A DNA stretch of 64,000 nt, taken from assembly GCF_000210295.1 (NCBI RefSeq), contig NC_026740.1:2062071-2126070 (forward strand), in the 5' to 3' direction. Under the pieces are notes generated by a model. It was not told where the DNA came from. It saw only the letters and a program-made list of their open reading frames with translations, and searched no databases. Origin of the DNA: Trypanosoma brucei gambiense DAL972. Taxonomy: Eukaryota > Euglenozoa > Kinetoplastea > Trypanosomatida > Trypanosomatidae. Each line of letters opens with the position of its first letter. Within the stretch, counting starts at the first letter, position 1. Shown piece by piece: positions 21,193 to 32,483 of the stretch. Made by a program: the position numbers and the translations under genes.

Positions 21193-22143
21193 TTAACGTT
21201 GAGCGAGCAGGTCCAGAGCAGATCGTAGCATTTTACATGCCACCTCGTGATCGTAAAACTGCAGTGCACTAACCGCTTGCTTTGCGTAGTTTTGCGCCTC
21301 AATAATGGCGTCCATAGTTGGTCCTTTTGGGGCTGCGACGCCCGACACAGCGGCTGCAATGTTGCTATTGTCATTACTGTTGTTAGGCTGAGCAGTTGTT
21401 TGAAACAATGGAGTGGATTGTTGTTGCTGCTGCGTGCTTGAGGTGTTAGTTGATTCGGGGCCACTCCACATGGGTGTTTCTGGAGGTTCATGCGATGGGG
21501 GAGGTGGTTGAGGTGTCACATATTGCGCTGACCATTGTCCGTAGCCCGGCTGCTGCGACTGCACGAAATTTGTGCTGAAGCCACCACCACCAGTACTCTC
21601 TCCTTCATGTTCTTTATTGCTTTCTACCATTCCCCCTGTTCTGTTGGGACTCACATACGGCACACCTTTGTCCATCGCCTTCTTCATCTCAACAGCTATG
21701 TAGCGTGCATAGTCCCGCTTCTCCGTTGCAATAGGGTCTAAAGCACCGTCGTCTGTGAATTGCGCCGTTGCCTCGAAAAGGAGCGAAGCAGTGAAGAAGA
21801 GCCGCACAAGGTTCATATTTGCCACGACTCCATCACTTCGCTCCTCATCGTCCGCTCTCGAAAAGATTCTTAGTGCGTACTGTGTGAGCAACACCCGCCC
21901 GTCCACATCAGCGAGTTCCTGCTCCAGCCTCTTTTTCTCAGACTCAAGTGTGTCAAGAAGCTTCACGATAAACGCTTTGCCGGGGCCGTCTTCTTTGCGC
22001 CACATCCTCATGGCGAGGTACACAGCATGCGTCCTGAGGAAATACGCGACGACGGGGACCCGCTCTTGAAATTCATCAGCTCGCTGCAGGAAAGGGCGAA
22101 TGGAAGAGGCCCACTCGCGGGGGACTTCATCTGCTAAAGACAT
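21193..22143 (-). CDS. VTA1: VTA1/LIP5 homologue, Vps4 cofactor
   Basis: VTA1 binds ESCRT-III subunits and stimulates the AAA ATPase Vps4, which recycles ESCRT-III in multivesicular-body sorting and membrane scission. The protein is 316 residues from ATG 22143, near the usual length. Residues 1 to about 155 form the N-terminal helical tandem-MIT-like domain (EWASSIRPFLQRADEF; VAYFLRTHAVYLAMRM; YARYIAVEMKKAMDKGV). A Pro/Gln/Ser-rich linker (about 170-270) includes a short Gln run. The C-terminal VSL domain (about 277-316; MDAIIEAQNYAKQAVSALQF, then CKMLRSALDLL) is the Vps4-binding part. Both halves are intact, and the order and linker match fungal and animal homologues. A coding-strand poly-T followed by AG at 22165-22166 gives a very short predicted leader. 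Confidence 0.92.
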   Translation of the reverse strand: MSLADEVPREWASSIRPFLQRADEFQERVPVVAYFLRTHAVYLAMRMWRKEDGPGKAFIVKLLDTLESEKKRLEQELADVDGRVLLTQYALRIFSRADDEERSDGVVANMNLVRLFFTASLLFEATAQFTDDGALDPIATEKRDYARYIAVEMKKAMDKGVPYVSPNRTGGMVESNKEHEGESTGGGGFSTNFVQSQQPGYGQWSAQYVTPQPPPPSHEPPETPMWSGPESTNTSSTQQQQQSTPLFQTTAQPNNSNDNSNIAAAVSGVAAPKGPTMDAIIEAQNYAKQAVSALQFYDHEVACKMLRSALDLLAQR

Positions 22144-22563
22144 TCACTAAAGAGGCTAAGAGGACTTAAAAAAAAAATGATAATGAAAATAATAACAATA
22201 ATAATAATAATAAAGGATGGAGACTCATCGCAGCGCACAGGGGTGAGATGGGGACATGCTCATGATGAAACAACACCGCGTGGCCGCTGCTCCTTTGAGC
22301 TTAGTAGTGAAGTACCTAGGCAAAGCAATAAAATACGCTCCGTTTCAACAAGGGGATAAAAGATTCTATGGTGGGGTGGTTGTTGGAAGGCACAAGTAAA
22401 ACAGGGCATGCACATGAACATTAGTGCATATACCCCAGAAATGTGCGTTTCCACGCTCCCACCCCTGTTGCGTCTATTCTACTCCTTTTCAGGCCTCAAT
22501 CTACACCTGTAAATATCTATTTGTGTCGCTCAGCAGCCGTGGTTGTTGCCTTCTCGCGCTTTA
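22144..22563. other. Short intergenic spacer
   Basis: It is 420 bases with an AAT run and the VTA1 splice signal near 22165. It contains the 3'UTR of the 561-residue gene. No further gene is seen. Confidence 0.6.
22165..22166 (-). promoter_or_regulatory. Predicted spliced-leader acceptor AG for VTA1
   Basis: On the coding strand a T10 tract and upstream T-rich sequence end at the first AG, at 22166-22165, 21 bases before the VTA1 ATG. This is inference from the general trypanosome rule of polypyrimidine tract plus first AG. Confidence 0.5.
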
Positions 22564-24249
22564 TCATATGCTGTGCACAATCCTCCCTCTTGATGGACGA
22601 CCCTCCAACAGCCTCTGTTCTTTTTCTGCCCGCATTTGCCGAATCAACTCTCTTTCCACTTTGATCCGCTGCAGCTGCTCCATTTCCCGCTCACCTCGAA
22701 GTATCGCGCTTCGCAGCCGCGCTAACCGCTTTTTCAGTGCATAACAACGTGCCTCGCCACCGTCCTCGCGCCGCCACAACCGCTCATCGTTTACGGGGTA
22801 GCTCTGCAAAAGCAATTGCTCCTGCCCTTTCAGCAGTTGTAGGCGTCGCTCTGGGTCTAATGTCCGGTTTGTTAAAATATCGCGCTCCTCCCATTCGTCC
22901 ATCAAACCCGCCGAATCAGTGCGGTCGTCCCTCCACGCGGGTGGTTTGAGGTGGACACCGCTGTTGCTGCGGGAATATCTGACCGCATTTCCTTTCTTAT
23001 AGTCGCTGCTGCCACCATCCCACGGTCCGCAGTGAGTTCCATCACCATTGTAAGTTTCAGTATGATCTACATAATGATGGCCTATTTGCGCCTCACATGG
23101 TGTGCCTATGAAAGTAGGCGCTGACCTGCTGGTGCGGACAGATGACATTTTTTTTCTTATGGTGGCTTCGTCGGCATGTGGGGATGATGTGGGTCGGGCG
23201 CTACTTCCCCAATCACCTTCAATACTCATCGCTTCCATGAGAGGATTGTAGTGGTGGTAGTAGTAGTCGCTTTGGCCGCCATTCTCTGAAGAAACATCAC
23301 CACCGCAGTCGCTAGTGCCATCATCAACGATTTCCACGTCTATGGTGTCTTCAATGGGCAAGTCATGAATAATATTTGGCGTAATCGAGTTATCAACAGA
23401 AGGCCTGGCGGTGTCCGCACACACGTGAGAGTGTTCTGACATGACGTCCCTGCTTTCGCTTTGTTGCCGTGACGGCTGTAGATTCCTTTCAGCAGAGAAA
23501 TCACCTAATATACCCTCCTTCTCCTCATTGCTCAAGCCTGCACACTGCTCCGTGCGACCGCATGCACTGCTTCCTTTCTCTCCCGTTAACTCTTTCTCAT
23601 TTCTATCCGTGTCACCATTCATTTTGACGCCCACGGATTTGTTCATTTCACAAAGAGTAAATGCAAGCACGGGCGTTGTGGCCTCCGCGATGCACAGCGA
23701 CAAGTGTTGAACCAACACATGTTCCTTTTCGAGTGGTGTCCCTGGGGGAAGTGCGACATCGCGGTTATTACAACAACAAGCACTGCCATCATTGCTGCCA
23801 ATGTTGTGGACATGTTCCTCGCATTCCACTTTCTCCTTGCCCTCCTCCCCATTCTCCACTACCGCGTCGTGGATGCCGAGTAATTCAGAGAGCAGTGGCT
23901 GCATTGTGCGATGGAGAAAAAGAAAATCTGCCAGCGTTTCTTCATCTGGGCTCGACTCAAACCTATCGAAAGCCTTGTGGAGCTTTTGGAATATCTCCCG
24001 CACTTTGCCCTGCAGATGAGCAAAATACATCACCCAGAGCCGCCGCATGTCTTCACAAAAGCGTGTGGCCGCGTCCGCCGCAACGATGGCGAGTGCCTCC
24101 GTAAGTTTCGCTTCCAACTCCCTTTGGGCGCTGGATGGCAGGGGTTTCTGTAACACCTTTGTTTCTTTACCGCTAGCTTCTTCTTCCCACTGCAGTTGTT
24201 GTGACTGGAGGTCCTGCGGTTCCAAACTTGCGTTCCCCAACAATTCCAT
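22564..24249 (-). CDS. Hypothetical coiled-coil protein, 561 aa
   Basis: The first ATG is at 24249 (MELLGNASLEPQ); a GTG two codons upstream is not needed. I do not recognise the family. Residues about 40-125 form a helical region (QRELEAKLTEALAIVAADAA; FAHLQGKVREIFQKLHKAFD) of coiled-coil character. A long acidic, Ser/Asn-rich disordered middle (about 125-420) follows, with a YYYHH run. The C-terminus (about 440-560) is strongly charged and helical (EWEERDILTNRTLDPERRLQ; ERELIRQMRAEKEQRLLEG), again suggesting a coiled coil, and ends in a basic tail. There are no membrane segments. A role as cytoskeletal or basal-body scaffold is only a guess. A strong splice signal at 24329-24330 supports the start. 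Confidence 0.7.
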   Translation of the reverse strand: MELLGNASLEPQDLQSQQLQWEEEASGKETKVLQKPLPSSAQRELEAKLTEALAIVAADAATRFCEDMRRLWVMYFAHLQGKVREIFQKLHKAFDRFESSPDEETLADFLFLHRTMQPLLSELLGIHDAVVENGEEGKEKVECEEHVHNIGSNDGSACCCNNRDVALPPGTPLEKEHVLVQHLSLCIAEATTPVLAFTLCEMNKSVGVKMNGDTDRNEKELTGEKGSSACGRTEQCAGLSNEEKEGILGDFSAERNLQPSRQQSESRDVMSEHSHVCADTARPSVDNSITPNIIHDLPIEDTIDVEIVDDGTSDCGGDVSSENGGQSDYYYHHYNPLMEAMSIEGDWGSSARPTSSPHADEATIRKKMSSVRTSRSAPTFIGTPCEAQIGHHYVDHTETYNGDGTHCGPWDGGSSDYKKGNAVRYSRSNSGVHLKPPAWRDDRTDSAGLMDEWEERDILTNRTLDPERRLQLLKGQEQLLLQSYPVNDERLWRREDGGEARCYALKKRLARLRSAILRGEREMEQLQRIKVERELIRQMRAEKEQRLLEGRPSRGRIVHSI

Positions 24250-24328
24250 TGCCACCGGAAGTATAAAAATATATCCTCCTCTGACTTGGGCGAGGTGGGC
24301 GTGATAAAACTCTGCCCGTGTCTTTCAC

Positions 24329-24330
24329 CT
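24329..24330 (-). promoter_or_regulatory. Predicted spliced-leader acceptor AG, coiled-coil gene
   Basis: The coding strand carries a long pyrimidine tract (about 24351-24376, TTTTCTTCTTTTTTC-like) with the first AG at 24330-24329 (ATTTTAG), 79 bases before the ATG. Spacing and tract quality fit trypanosome acceptors well. Confidence 0.6.
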
Positions 24331-27300
24331 AAAATACATAAAGTTGTTGGTATTTGCAAAAAGAAAAAAGAAGAAAATAAGGGGGCACAAAATGAGTCCA
24401 AATGAATCGGAAACTTTATAGTGTTGGGAAAGCAACATGCTCCGACGATTAGCGCTGGTGACTAACATTCAAATAAACTGCCAGACACACACGTGTAAAG
24501 CTATGGGAATGCAAACGCAGAATTACTGTATGGTCATATCTACATGATGAGTGTGCATGCGTGGAAACACGACACGTATATTTATGTGTATGTTGTAAAG
24601 GTGGAAACGGGCGGAGGAGTTAGTCAGCGACGGAAAAAAAATTTGTTAACGGCGAAACTGCGTCGAGCACCGAAACTTTCCCCCCTCGCTGGTAGAAAAG
24701 AGAAGGAAAAAAAACAAAACAAAACAACAACAACACCGACGGGAGATAAACAGAAAAAAAAAGAATCAAAAACCATGAACAATAATGATGGAGGTAACAA
24801 TAATAATAATAACTACTTTTTTTTTTTTTAAAAGAAGTGTAACAACATACGAAACTGCAACACTGCTACCGGTAGAAAAACCTGTCATGAAATGCAAGGT
24901 GGGATATGACACGAGGCGTATTTATATAAATTGGCACGTGTAGGGCTTGAACATCTTCACTTTCAAAAATATACGTGCTTCACATTACACAAAGTGTAGA
25001 AATCGCGTAAACCTGTTCGTGTGCATATGTTGAGGAGATGCTGAAATCATTACGAATTATAAACGTACACACGCAGGCGCTAGAGAAAACGCAGAAAGAG
25101 TGAAAACAGTTGGGAGTAATGAAACAATAAAAGACACGATGAGCTTCCATATCGCGGAAAAAAATGTAATTCGGCAAGTGGGAAACATCCTCAAAATATA
25201 AGGCGACGCAAGCACAAGGTTGCTGTAAATGGAAGGAGCTCGCGGCATTCATACTTACAGGCGGTGACTGCCGAACAAAAAGAGGAAAAATAATAAAAAA
25301 AAAAGAAAGGTAGAAATGTAGAAAGAAGAAAGGAAGGAGGGGAGAGGGAGAGGGAACGGTCCTCACACGTGTGGGTATTAAACTTTGGTGCTCACACTTA
25401 TCATGAATTTATATAGACGCACTTATCTTCCTCCTTTTCTTCATGTGAGTGGCAACCGCATCGGCACCCGCCCCTGCTCGCCACTACTTTATTTTATTCC
25501 CTCATCCATAATATCCTTTTGTTGTTATAATAATAATAATAATAATTATTATTATTATAAATCTCTTCCTCCTATTTCTGTTCCTTCATCGTATTTGCCC
25601 ACCTCACATTGATTTTTCTATTTTTTTCTTTTTCGTTTTCATACCGCTTCTTATCGTAACCCATCTCCTCTCTCCTCTCTCTCTCTCTCTTTCTGCTTGT
25701 TTGTTTTGGATCCCCTTTACCTCGCTTATTATCTAGCTTTCAAACTTTATCGTTCTTTTACTTTTCCCCCCTTTCCATTGATTTATTCATTAAACTTAAC
25801 AAGAGTCACAGACAGTGAGACATGTGCAATATAATATCTGAACACGTTGTCTTTCACTTATTACCAACTCTGATGTGTTAATTCATAATATTTTCATTTT
25901 GTAATTCGCGAAGCATCGCTCCTCAACGAAGCCAAAAAATTTTTTCTTTTGTTCGTATCTTGCGCTTGTTCATTTATTTATTTATTTTCACGCACAGGAG
26001 AAGTCGTCATGTAAACACATGAAGGATGATTAAATAAATAAATAAAGAAGCAGAGTGACGAATGGACTGGTGTGAGGCGAATAAACAACAACAACAACAA
26101 CGACACGTGGCCTACGACAGAAAATATTTGTGTGAGTCTGTAAAAAGTGAAAAACAAAACGACAAAACAGAACAATAACGACAGTGCCAACAGTGGGAAC
26201 CGTTGTAATAATAACAATGATAATACGTGACTACAAGAAGATCGATAGCAAACCAGTCGTTCTCAAAGCATCGTCGAAATTAGAGAAAAGCAAAAATAAG
26301 AGAGAGAGAGAGAGAAAAAAAAAAGGAAACAAACGGTTGTGCCGCAAACATTATATAAATGGAGAGGGGTGTAAAAAAAAAAAAAATCACAGACATGTAT
26401 ATATTTATATAAAAAATGGGGAAGAGACACACACAAGGATGGATGCGGCAACAGTTAAATACGGGCACGTGAATATGAGAAGGTGAAGTGCCCACACCAA
26501 CCGACTTTCATTTCATTTCATTTCATTTAATTTTGTTTTATTTTACTCTCCCGCTGCCCGCAGTTGCTACGTCAGAAAACACAACGACAGCAACAACATT
26601 CAAGTGACCCACTTTGCTTGCACTTGGCTTATATATATATATATTATTTTCGCTTTAGTTGTTGCCGCTGTTGCTGTTAGGCCTGCAATAGGGCCATTCG
26701 CATATCCCGCTGCAGCCGTATCCGTGTCTTCATCCGGGGGATACGTGAAGAAGGAGAATCAAACCGAACGAAAACACCAAAAGAAAAAAAAAAGAAGGTT
26801 CAATAATAAATAAGCAAGAGGCGAATGGGAGGAAAAAAGATAAAAGGGGAGAAAATACCAACGGACAGGTGCGTGCCGACCTCATACCAGAGCGGTGGTG
26901 ACAGCGTACATACAAATGACAACTGGCTGCAGAAACACCAGCCAAATATAATTTGGATGCGCATAACGTTGCTTCATAGTTCATATAAACACGACTTCCG
27001 TGCCACCACATTATCATTCACACGTTTCTCCACATATTCATTTCCTTTTTCTGTCATTACTAAACCAGTCGTGGTGGTCATGCTTCCGCGCACCCGCTGT
27101 CCTCATTTACGATTATTACAATTATATTTATAATTATTTCTTACGGTTATTCCTTTCGCCTTCGCCTTCACTTTCACGCTCACCCTCATTAGTAAACGAC
27201 ATATCTGCTGTAATCTACTCGTCACACGTGTCAGAGTTCCTTTTCCTCACATCAATTCCATTCTATCCGAACAATGAACTTCTCATCCGTCTCTTCGTGT

Positions 27301-27325
27301 ATATATATATATATATATATATATA
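27301..27325. repeat. (AT)n microsatellite
   Basis: It is an AT run about 30 bases beyond the phosphatase stop codon, in its 3'UTR. Confidence 0.9.
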
Positions 27326-27355
27326 CACGTTGCTTTTTTTTGTCCTTTCTTTTTT

Positions 27356-30256
27356 CTAATGCGGCGAGGCGCATTCGCCAGCAAGCGCCTGCAACGCAAG
27401 TACGAAACCAATGTTAGGACTTATGTTCCTTTTCTTTCTGAGCATTTCAAATGCCCATTGATAACTTCCTGCTGTTTTTGAGCCTTCCTCCACACTCCTG
27501 CGCGCTACACAGCAACAACAGGCACAATCGGCAATGACATCACAATCGTTCTTCCCCACATTCGGCCCCTCAGCACCTCCATTATTATTACTGCTGGTGC
27601 CGGGAGTTGCACTCATGGGGATGTTGTTACTGGCATCATTTCCATATACTGCGAATGAGCTTGCCCCAACAGCAGTAGAGGGACTTCCACTACCGCTGGT
27701 GACAGCTGCTGGTGTGGTTGTGTTGACTCCTCTTCTTGGGCTAAAGCTACAGTTGCCGGCGCGGATCATTGCACCGTTTGGGGATGAGGGGTGAGTTGAC
27801 GGTGGAAGCGCAGAGCCGCAACACACGGGCGCGCAACTGCCATCACGTACCGCAGGCGCACTGTGGTTCTCTGCTTCCTTTATCAACGTTGCCACTTCAT
27901 CGCTGATCCGGCCCCAGCACCCGTTGGAGGAGAGAAACTCCCCGTAAAGAATAAGATACCCCAAAACAATAGTTGCGCTACGACTCACACCCTCTCGACA
28001 ATGAACAAGTATACCACCGGCACCCCACGACTGGAACATGGGCGGAAGGACGCTGTTGCTATTATGCGTAGAGGACGCTACAGGTTTGTTACTACCGCCG
28101 CAACCGTCACCAGCATTGGTGGCACCATGACAGGTGGCGGCTCCAATGTTACCATCACCCACCATTCCCTGTTCTGCACCCTTTCCAAACTTTCTGGTGC
28201 CCACCGCACCGTTCGTAGCGACCTTTGTGGCATTACTGCCGGTGCTACCCGCGGCGCATTGCGAACTATGACAACAGTTGGTGTTGCCATCCGTCGGGTG
28301 CTTGCAGAACGGGGGAGTCGTTTCCGTTCTGGTCAGCTCAAACTGCCGACGGTGCAGCTGAGTGTGAATCAGCTGTGCGAAGGATACCAGGTACCGCGCA
28401 ACATCCTCATCACTGTTATCCTTCATGTGGAATTTCATGTAGTGGACGTTGCATGGGTTATTCAGCATCTCAGGGGTCACTGCACACTCCGTCGCTACGT
28501 TTATTACCAGCGAGATGCCCCGCTCAGCTAGAACCTCAGGCCTTTTGGAGTCAGCATAGGAACCAATAAACAAGCCCGACACCACCTCTGCTGCGTTGAA
28601 GCCCGTAAGGACAGTTGGCCTTGATATAACTGAGCCGTTTTGTGGCGGGTGATCATTATCCTTCCGCAACACCTTCCTCTTTTCGCCACTGTCCATCCCC
28701 TTCTTTCGTTTGCATGGTGAGATTTGCTGAGGAGTTCGGCTTCCTCGCCCGCCGATGGTATCGGACTCTGCCCTCCACGATTTATCCATTGGTCCTGTGA
28801 GGGCTGACATCGCTGTACTCGATGGATGCCTGCTGAGGTCCAGCCGACAGGACACAGCGCTTAATGTCGTTGAAGGGCCCCGTGGAGCCGAATGTCTGTC
28901 CGTCTCATTATTCGCTGATGCCTCCGGAGACGCGGCAGTAACGGGTGAGAAGGAGGGTGATTGCGGTAGTGTGATGAGTAAGGGATTCGCATTGGCCGCA
29001 CTGAGTCTGTCCCGAATCCTCTGCCATCTACTGTTGGAACCAACTTCTTCCCCTCCCTCAGCCCGTGCAGTCATCGTGTCCACTCCCGGCCCCTCTTCTA
29101 CCATTCCTTGGCAAGGAAGACTCGGACTAAAATCCCTCCCTTCACCTAAGCCCCTGTTTATGCTCACACTCTGCTCCTCAAAATATGAGTATTCCCTCAC
29201 TAGTGGCTGCGACACATCTACTGTGGGTGACTGGCTCACCGCCTCAGGCGTCCGGTTCCCTTCAGTGTCTTCACTTGTATCCACACCGGGGCATATGCGA
29301 GCACCGCCCCTAAGGATGTCGCTGCATCTACCGATGCTGAATGACCGAGCCTCATCTTTGCCAACCGAGAGTGGTGGCGTCACAATATCATCAAACTTCG
29401 CCGTGCTGCGCGGTACTCCACCTCGCGTGTTGCACACCCTTCCTTCTAAGCCTCCCAGCGCTTCACAGCGCAAAGCCCCGCCGGTGCAACTTATATTCGA
29501 CCTGAAGGTCCTCTCATTTGTTCCCAAGGGAGCGCGTGCCAGTGGTGACCTTGGAGTAAAGGCCGACGTCGTTCTCGTGGAAGTTAAGCCAGCTACGAGC
29601 TGATTATCCCTACTTTCTTCTTCTCCTTCAATTCTCACACTTCCCACAAATGGTCTAACATACGAAGTTGTCTTGCACGTGGCAGGGAGTGTGGTGAGGA
29701 GACCAGCGGCACGCTCCCGTTGCGTAGGATTACTGCGGTGATCGGGGGCCCGGCTGTTAGCGTTGCTTTGCCCTTCGTCACCGGCGGCAGCAGACATTGT
29801 GATTTTCTGTGCCCCTGTTGCCAAGCTGTCTTTTTGCACCGCCAGCGGCGGCCACAATTCTTCGTGCTCGTCTGTCAACTCCTCATCCCAATTAAAGGTT
29901 GTAGTGAGAGGCAGCGGCATGGTTTTGCTAAATTCTTCTTCCTCTTCTTGTTGCTTTTGCCGTTGCAGTGCAACCTTCGCGCGCCCCCCAGTTGTTGTTG
30001 TTGTTATTGGTGGTACATGCAGCGGCACCGAGGAGACGAGATGCGAGTCGGGTGGCAAACTGTGTACCCTCGCCCTCGGTTCAAAACGGGTTCCACCACC
30101 GCTTCTACTAGCGCGCCCAGTTGGTTCAGTAGTGGGGTGAAGGCTTGCTGTGTTGCGTCCGTCCCAATGATCCGAACTACTTCCTGGCGGCGTCCCACCA
30201 CGTTCGTTTTTCTTCCCTTTCTTCCCTCTTTCCCGTTTTGTTGCTTCTCTTTCCAT
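27356..30256 (-). CDS. Dual-specificity protein phosphatase with large inserts in the catalytic domain
   Basis: It is predicted to dephosphorylate Tyr and Ser/Thr phosphoproteins. It has 966 residues from ATG 30256. The first 540 residues are disordered (Ser, Pro, Arg, Thr). The DSP domain starts at about 555 (EVVSGLFIGSYADSKRPEVL; GISLVINVATE), carries the general-acid loop (MKDNSDED, Asp about 613-616), and has the P-loop HCREGVSRSATIVLGYL with nucleophile Cys753 and Arg759. Between the acid loop and P-loop lies an insert of about 110 residues (636-746) rich in G, N, T and C, and a second of about 145 residues (775-920) precedes the closing helix (SYQWAFEMLRKKRNISPNIG). The core order and key residues are intact, so an active enzyme is plausible. 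The substrate is unknown. The inserts remain in frame and are low-complexity. Confidence 0.92.
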   Translation of the reverse strand: MEREATKRERGKKGKKNERGGTPPGSSSDHWDGRNTASLHPTTEPTGRASRSGGGTRFEPRARVHSLPPDSHLVSSVPLHVPPITTTTTGGRAKVALQRQKQQEEEEEFSKTMPLPLTTTFNWDEELTDEHEELWPPLAVQKDSLATGAQKITMSAAAGDEGQSNANSRAPDHRSNPTQRERAAGLLTTLPATCKTTSYVRPFVGSVRIEGEEESRDNQLVAGLTSTRTTSAFTPRSPLARAPLGTNERTFRSNISCTGGALRCEALGGLEGRVCNTRGGVPRSTAKFDDIVTPPLSVGKDEARSFSIGRCSDILRGGARICPGVDTSEDTEGNRTPEAVSQSPTVDVSQPLVREYSYFEEQSVSINRGLGEGRDFSPSLPCQGMVEEGPGVDTMTARAEGGEEVGSNSRWQRIRDRLSAANANPLLITLPQSPSFSPVTAASPEASANNETDRHSAPRGPSTTLSAVSCRLDLSRHPSSTAMSALTGPMDKSWRAESDTIGGRGSRTPQQISPCKRKKGMDSGEKRKVLRKDNDHPPQNGSVISRPTVLTGFNAAEVVSGLFIGSYADSKRPEVLAERGISLVINVATECAVTPEMLNNPCNVHYMKFHMKDNSDEDVARYLVSFAQLIHTQLHRRQFELTRTETTPPFCKHPTDGNTNCCHSSQCAAGSTGSNATKVATNGAVGTRKFGKGAEQGMVGDGNIGAATCHGATNAGDGCGGSNKPVASSTHNSNSVLPPMFQSWGAGGILVHCREGVSRSATIVLGYLILYGEFLSSNGCWGRISDEVATLIKEAENHSAPAVRDGSCAPVCCGSALPPSTHPSSPNGAMIRAGNCSFSPRRGVNTTTPAAVTSGSGSPSTAVGASSFAVYGNDASNNIPMSATPGTSSNNNGGAEGPNVGKNDCDVIADCACCCCVARRSVEEGSKTAGSYQWAFEMLRKKRNISPNIGFVLALQALAGECASPH

Positions 30257-32074
30257 CTTTTTCCCCCCCGTTTTCCCGCACGTATGTATACGTGCTCAGA
30301 CTATATTTGTTTCCCCCCTACTTTCCCTTTCCCTTGGATTTTACTCCTCTAAACTAAAAGCCGGCTTTCCCGTTTTTGTTGTATTTCCTTTTGCACTTCT
30401 CCCTCCACACCACAGAGATGGTGGGAGCGGTTTGAACAACTTTTTCTCACGAGAATGTACCGATGACTGATTAGAATTACCACGTATGACCGCAAGATGC
30501 ATTCACGCATATATATTATATGCGGTTACGTTTGCATGTGGTGGTAAACGGTGCATGGGTAACATAAAGACGACACCGAACGGGAAGGGTGACAACAAAA
30601 AGAAAGAGATAGAGGGGGAAAGAGATCGAAAATAAAGTGGTATTATACGAGTGAAAAGACAACAATATTATCCTATGGTGATTTGTGGTGGCCGCGTTTA
30701 GCCAAGCCATCACCTAAACGTAACTGCGGTTGTATTTACTGCTAACAATTATACGAGGAATACAGGAATGGCTCGAGGGAGAGGTGTTGTGTTGTGCTGT
30801 TTTTGCTTTCCTGCGATTATTACTGTCATTTCCTTTTGTTTGTTAGTTATATATATATGTTTTGTTCATGATTAATATTTCTTTTTTTTTCTTTCTCCTC
30901 AGTTTCATTACCTTTTTTCGCTTACTCGTGCGTGTAAGGGAAGTGAAAAAAGAAGGGATCGCCATGAACATCATGATCACCATAATAATGAAAGGAGGAA
31001 GAGCTCGAACAGTAAAGAACGTGTTGGTGAATCCGTTCTTAATGATCATTTCCTTCCTTCCCGCTATTTCATTCCTCCCTTTCGTCCCTTTCGCAGGTAT
31101 TCTTATTCTTCCCTTTATGCTAATAAATATATATTTAAATATATTTGAATGGCATCAGTGTCACTCCTTTTTTTTTGTTTACACTCAGTTACACTTATTT
31201 TAGGTTTCCTTTTCTTTTCTCTCTCTCTCTCTCTTATCGCTGATTGACGTTTAAAACATGAAAGACGGGCACGGAGGGAGCAAAAATAAAGCACAAACAC
31301 ATACGCGCAAAGAAAAAAAAAGATGAAAGTGTGAAGGGTAAAGAGGAAAAAAAAAAGAGGCTGAGGAAACGGTTAAACGAAACAAAGAAAAAAAAAGGTG
31401 GGCGGATAAATGACACGCTCAACATCACCACTGCTTCCATCTGTTGCCATACCTTTTACTTACAGTAATAAGTCGTGTTACAATGATAATCATAGTAATA
31501 ATAACTGTAATTGGGGTAATAACACACTGACCAAAGAAAAAAGAAGGAGATGACGAAGCTGACGAAATGTACGAGGGGAACGCGACGAGGCCAGTGTGAT
31601 ATACCTCCATAGCAATAATAATGATAGAAATAGTTGGAACAATAACTGTAAGTAAAGAACAAACATGGCAAATGAAACAATACAAAAAAGACAAAAAACA
31701 ATATAAAAGATAGTTTTTAACGACCTGAAAAATGAAAACATTATAAAAGGAGGACGAAAAACATTTACACGTGAGTTTGTGCCCGCGTGGGTTGACGGAA
31801 TCAGGGGGAAATGCAGTAACAAGTTGCTGTTGAATCACAGCACGACAAACCACGACAATTAAAATGAATGCAATACATACCGTAATAATGCTACTTCCAT
31901 ATCTTCCCCTATAAATTAGCGCCGCGCCGTGTTAATCGATGGACATATGCAAAAACAAAGCACACACACGCACAAACACGGGGTCATCCATTTATATAAG
32001 TATCAATGTCTGACTGAAAGTTCATGCGCATTCATGGTCCCTGGTGAGCCAGGAGAGTGAGAATAAAACCTACC

Positions 32075-32106
<32 letters not shown>

Positions 32107-32483
32107 ATTCACATATTAATATATATATATATATATAAATGCACGGAAATATAGGGATTGATAGACAAGCAGAATCGTGCTGTCGTTACTTGACTGACTC
32201 AAGACCAATGGAAAGTAAGATGAAGCGGAGGATCTTCCCTCCCTTTCCTTCTGCATCCCCTCCAGTCTCCACATTTTCACTTCACTCTTCATTCATTTTC
32301 CTCTTCTCAGCCTCTTACTTCTTCCTCCCCTTTACCCTTCTTTTCCCATGTTTTCTTTTCCACTCGCATCCCCATTCCCCCTTCAGCTTCCTTTTTCTTC
32401 CTTCTTAAATATTCCCTTTTACCTCTCCTGTTCCCTTTTCGTTAGTTTCACATCTCCATTTCAAAAGTTTGTGCCGTGTTTGA
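30257..32483. other. Intergenic region, 2.2 kb
   Basis: It should contain the cyclin 3'UTR and phosphatase leader. It has a coding-strand pyrimidine tract at about 30595-30650, AT runs at 30848-30858 and 32119-32138, and a CA run at 32075-32100. No gene is supported; frames near 31425-31853 are AAT or poly-A artefacts. Confidence 0.55.
32075..32138. repeat. (CA)n then (AT)n compound microsatellite
   Basis: A CA run (32075-32100) is followed closely by an AT run (32119-32138) in the likely cyclin 3'UTR. Confidence 0.85.

Larger units (their letters stand above)
24250..27355. other. Long 3.1 kb intergenic region
   Basis: It is probably the long 3'UTR of the phosphatase plus the 5' leader of the coiled-coil gene. 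It has many poly-A or poly-T runs, AAC and AAT triplets, CT runs near 25675-25691 and a 25-base AT run at 27301-27325 just past the phosphatase stop. Frames of 60-130 codons on both strands translate as low-complexity or lack family features, so I call no gene. Confidence 0.55.

Noticed and set aside
28755..29603. Plus-strand open frame of 282 codons
   Set aside because: It mirrors the Ser/Arg/Pro-rich disordered part of the phosphatase on the other strand and has no motifs.
31425..31853. Minus-strand frame of 142 codons
   Set aside because: Runs of I, T, S and F come from AAT and A-rich DNA; it lies within a probable UTR.
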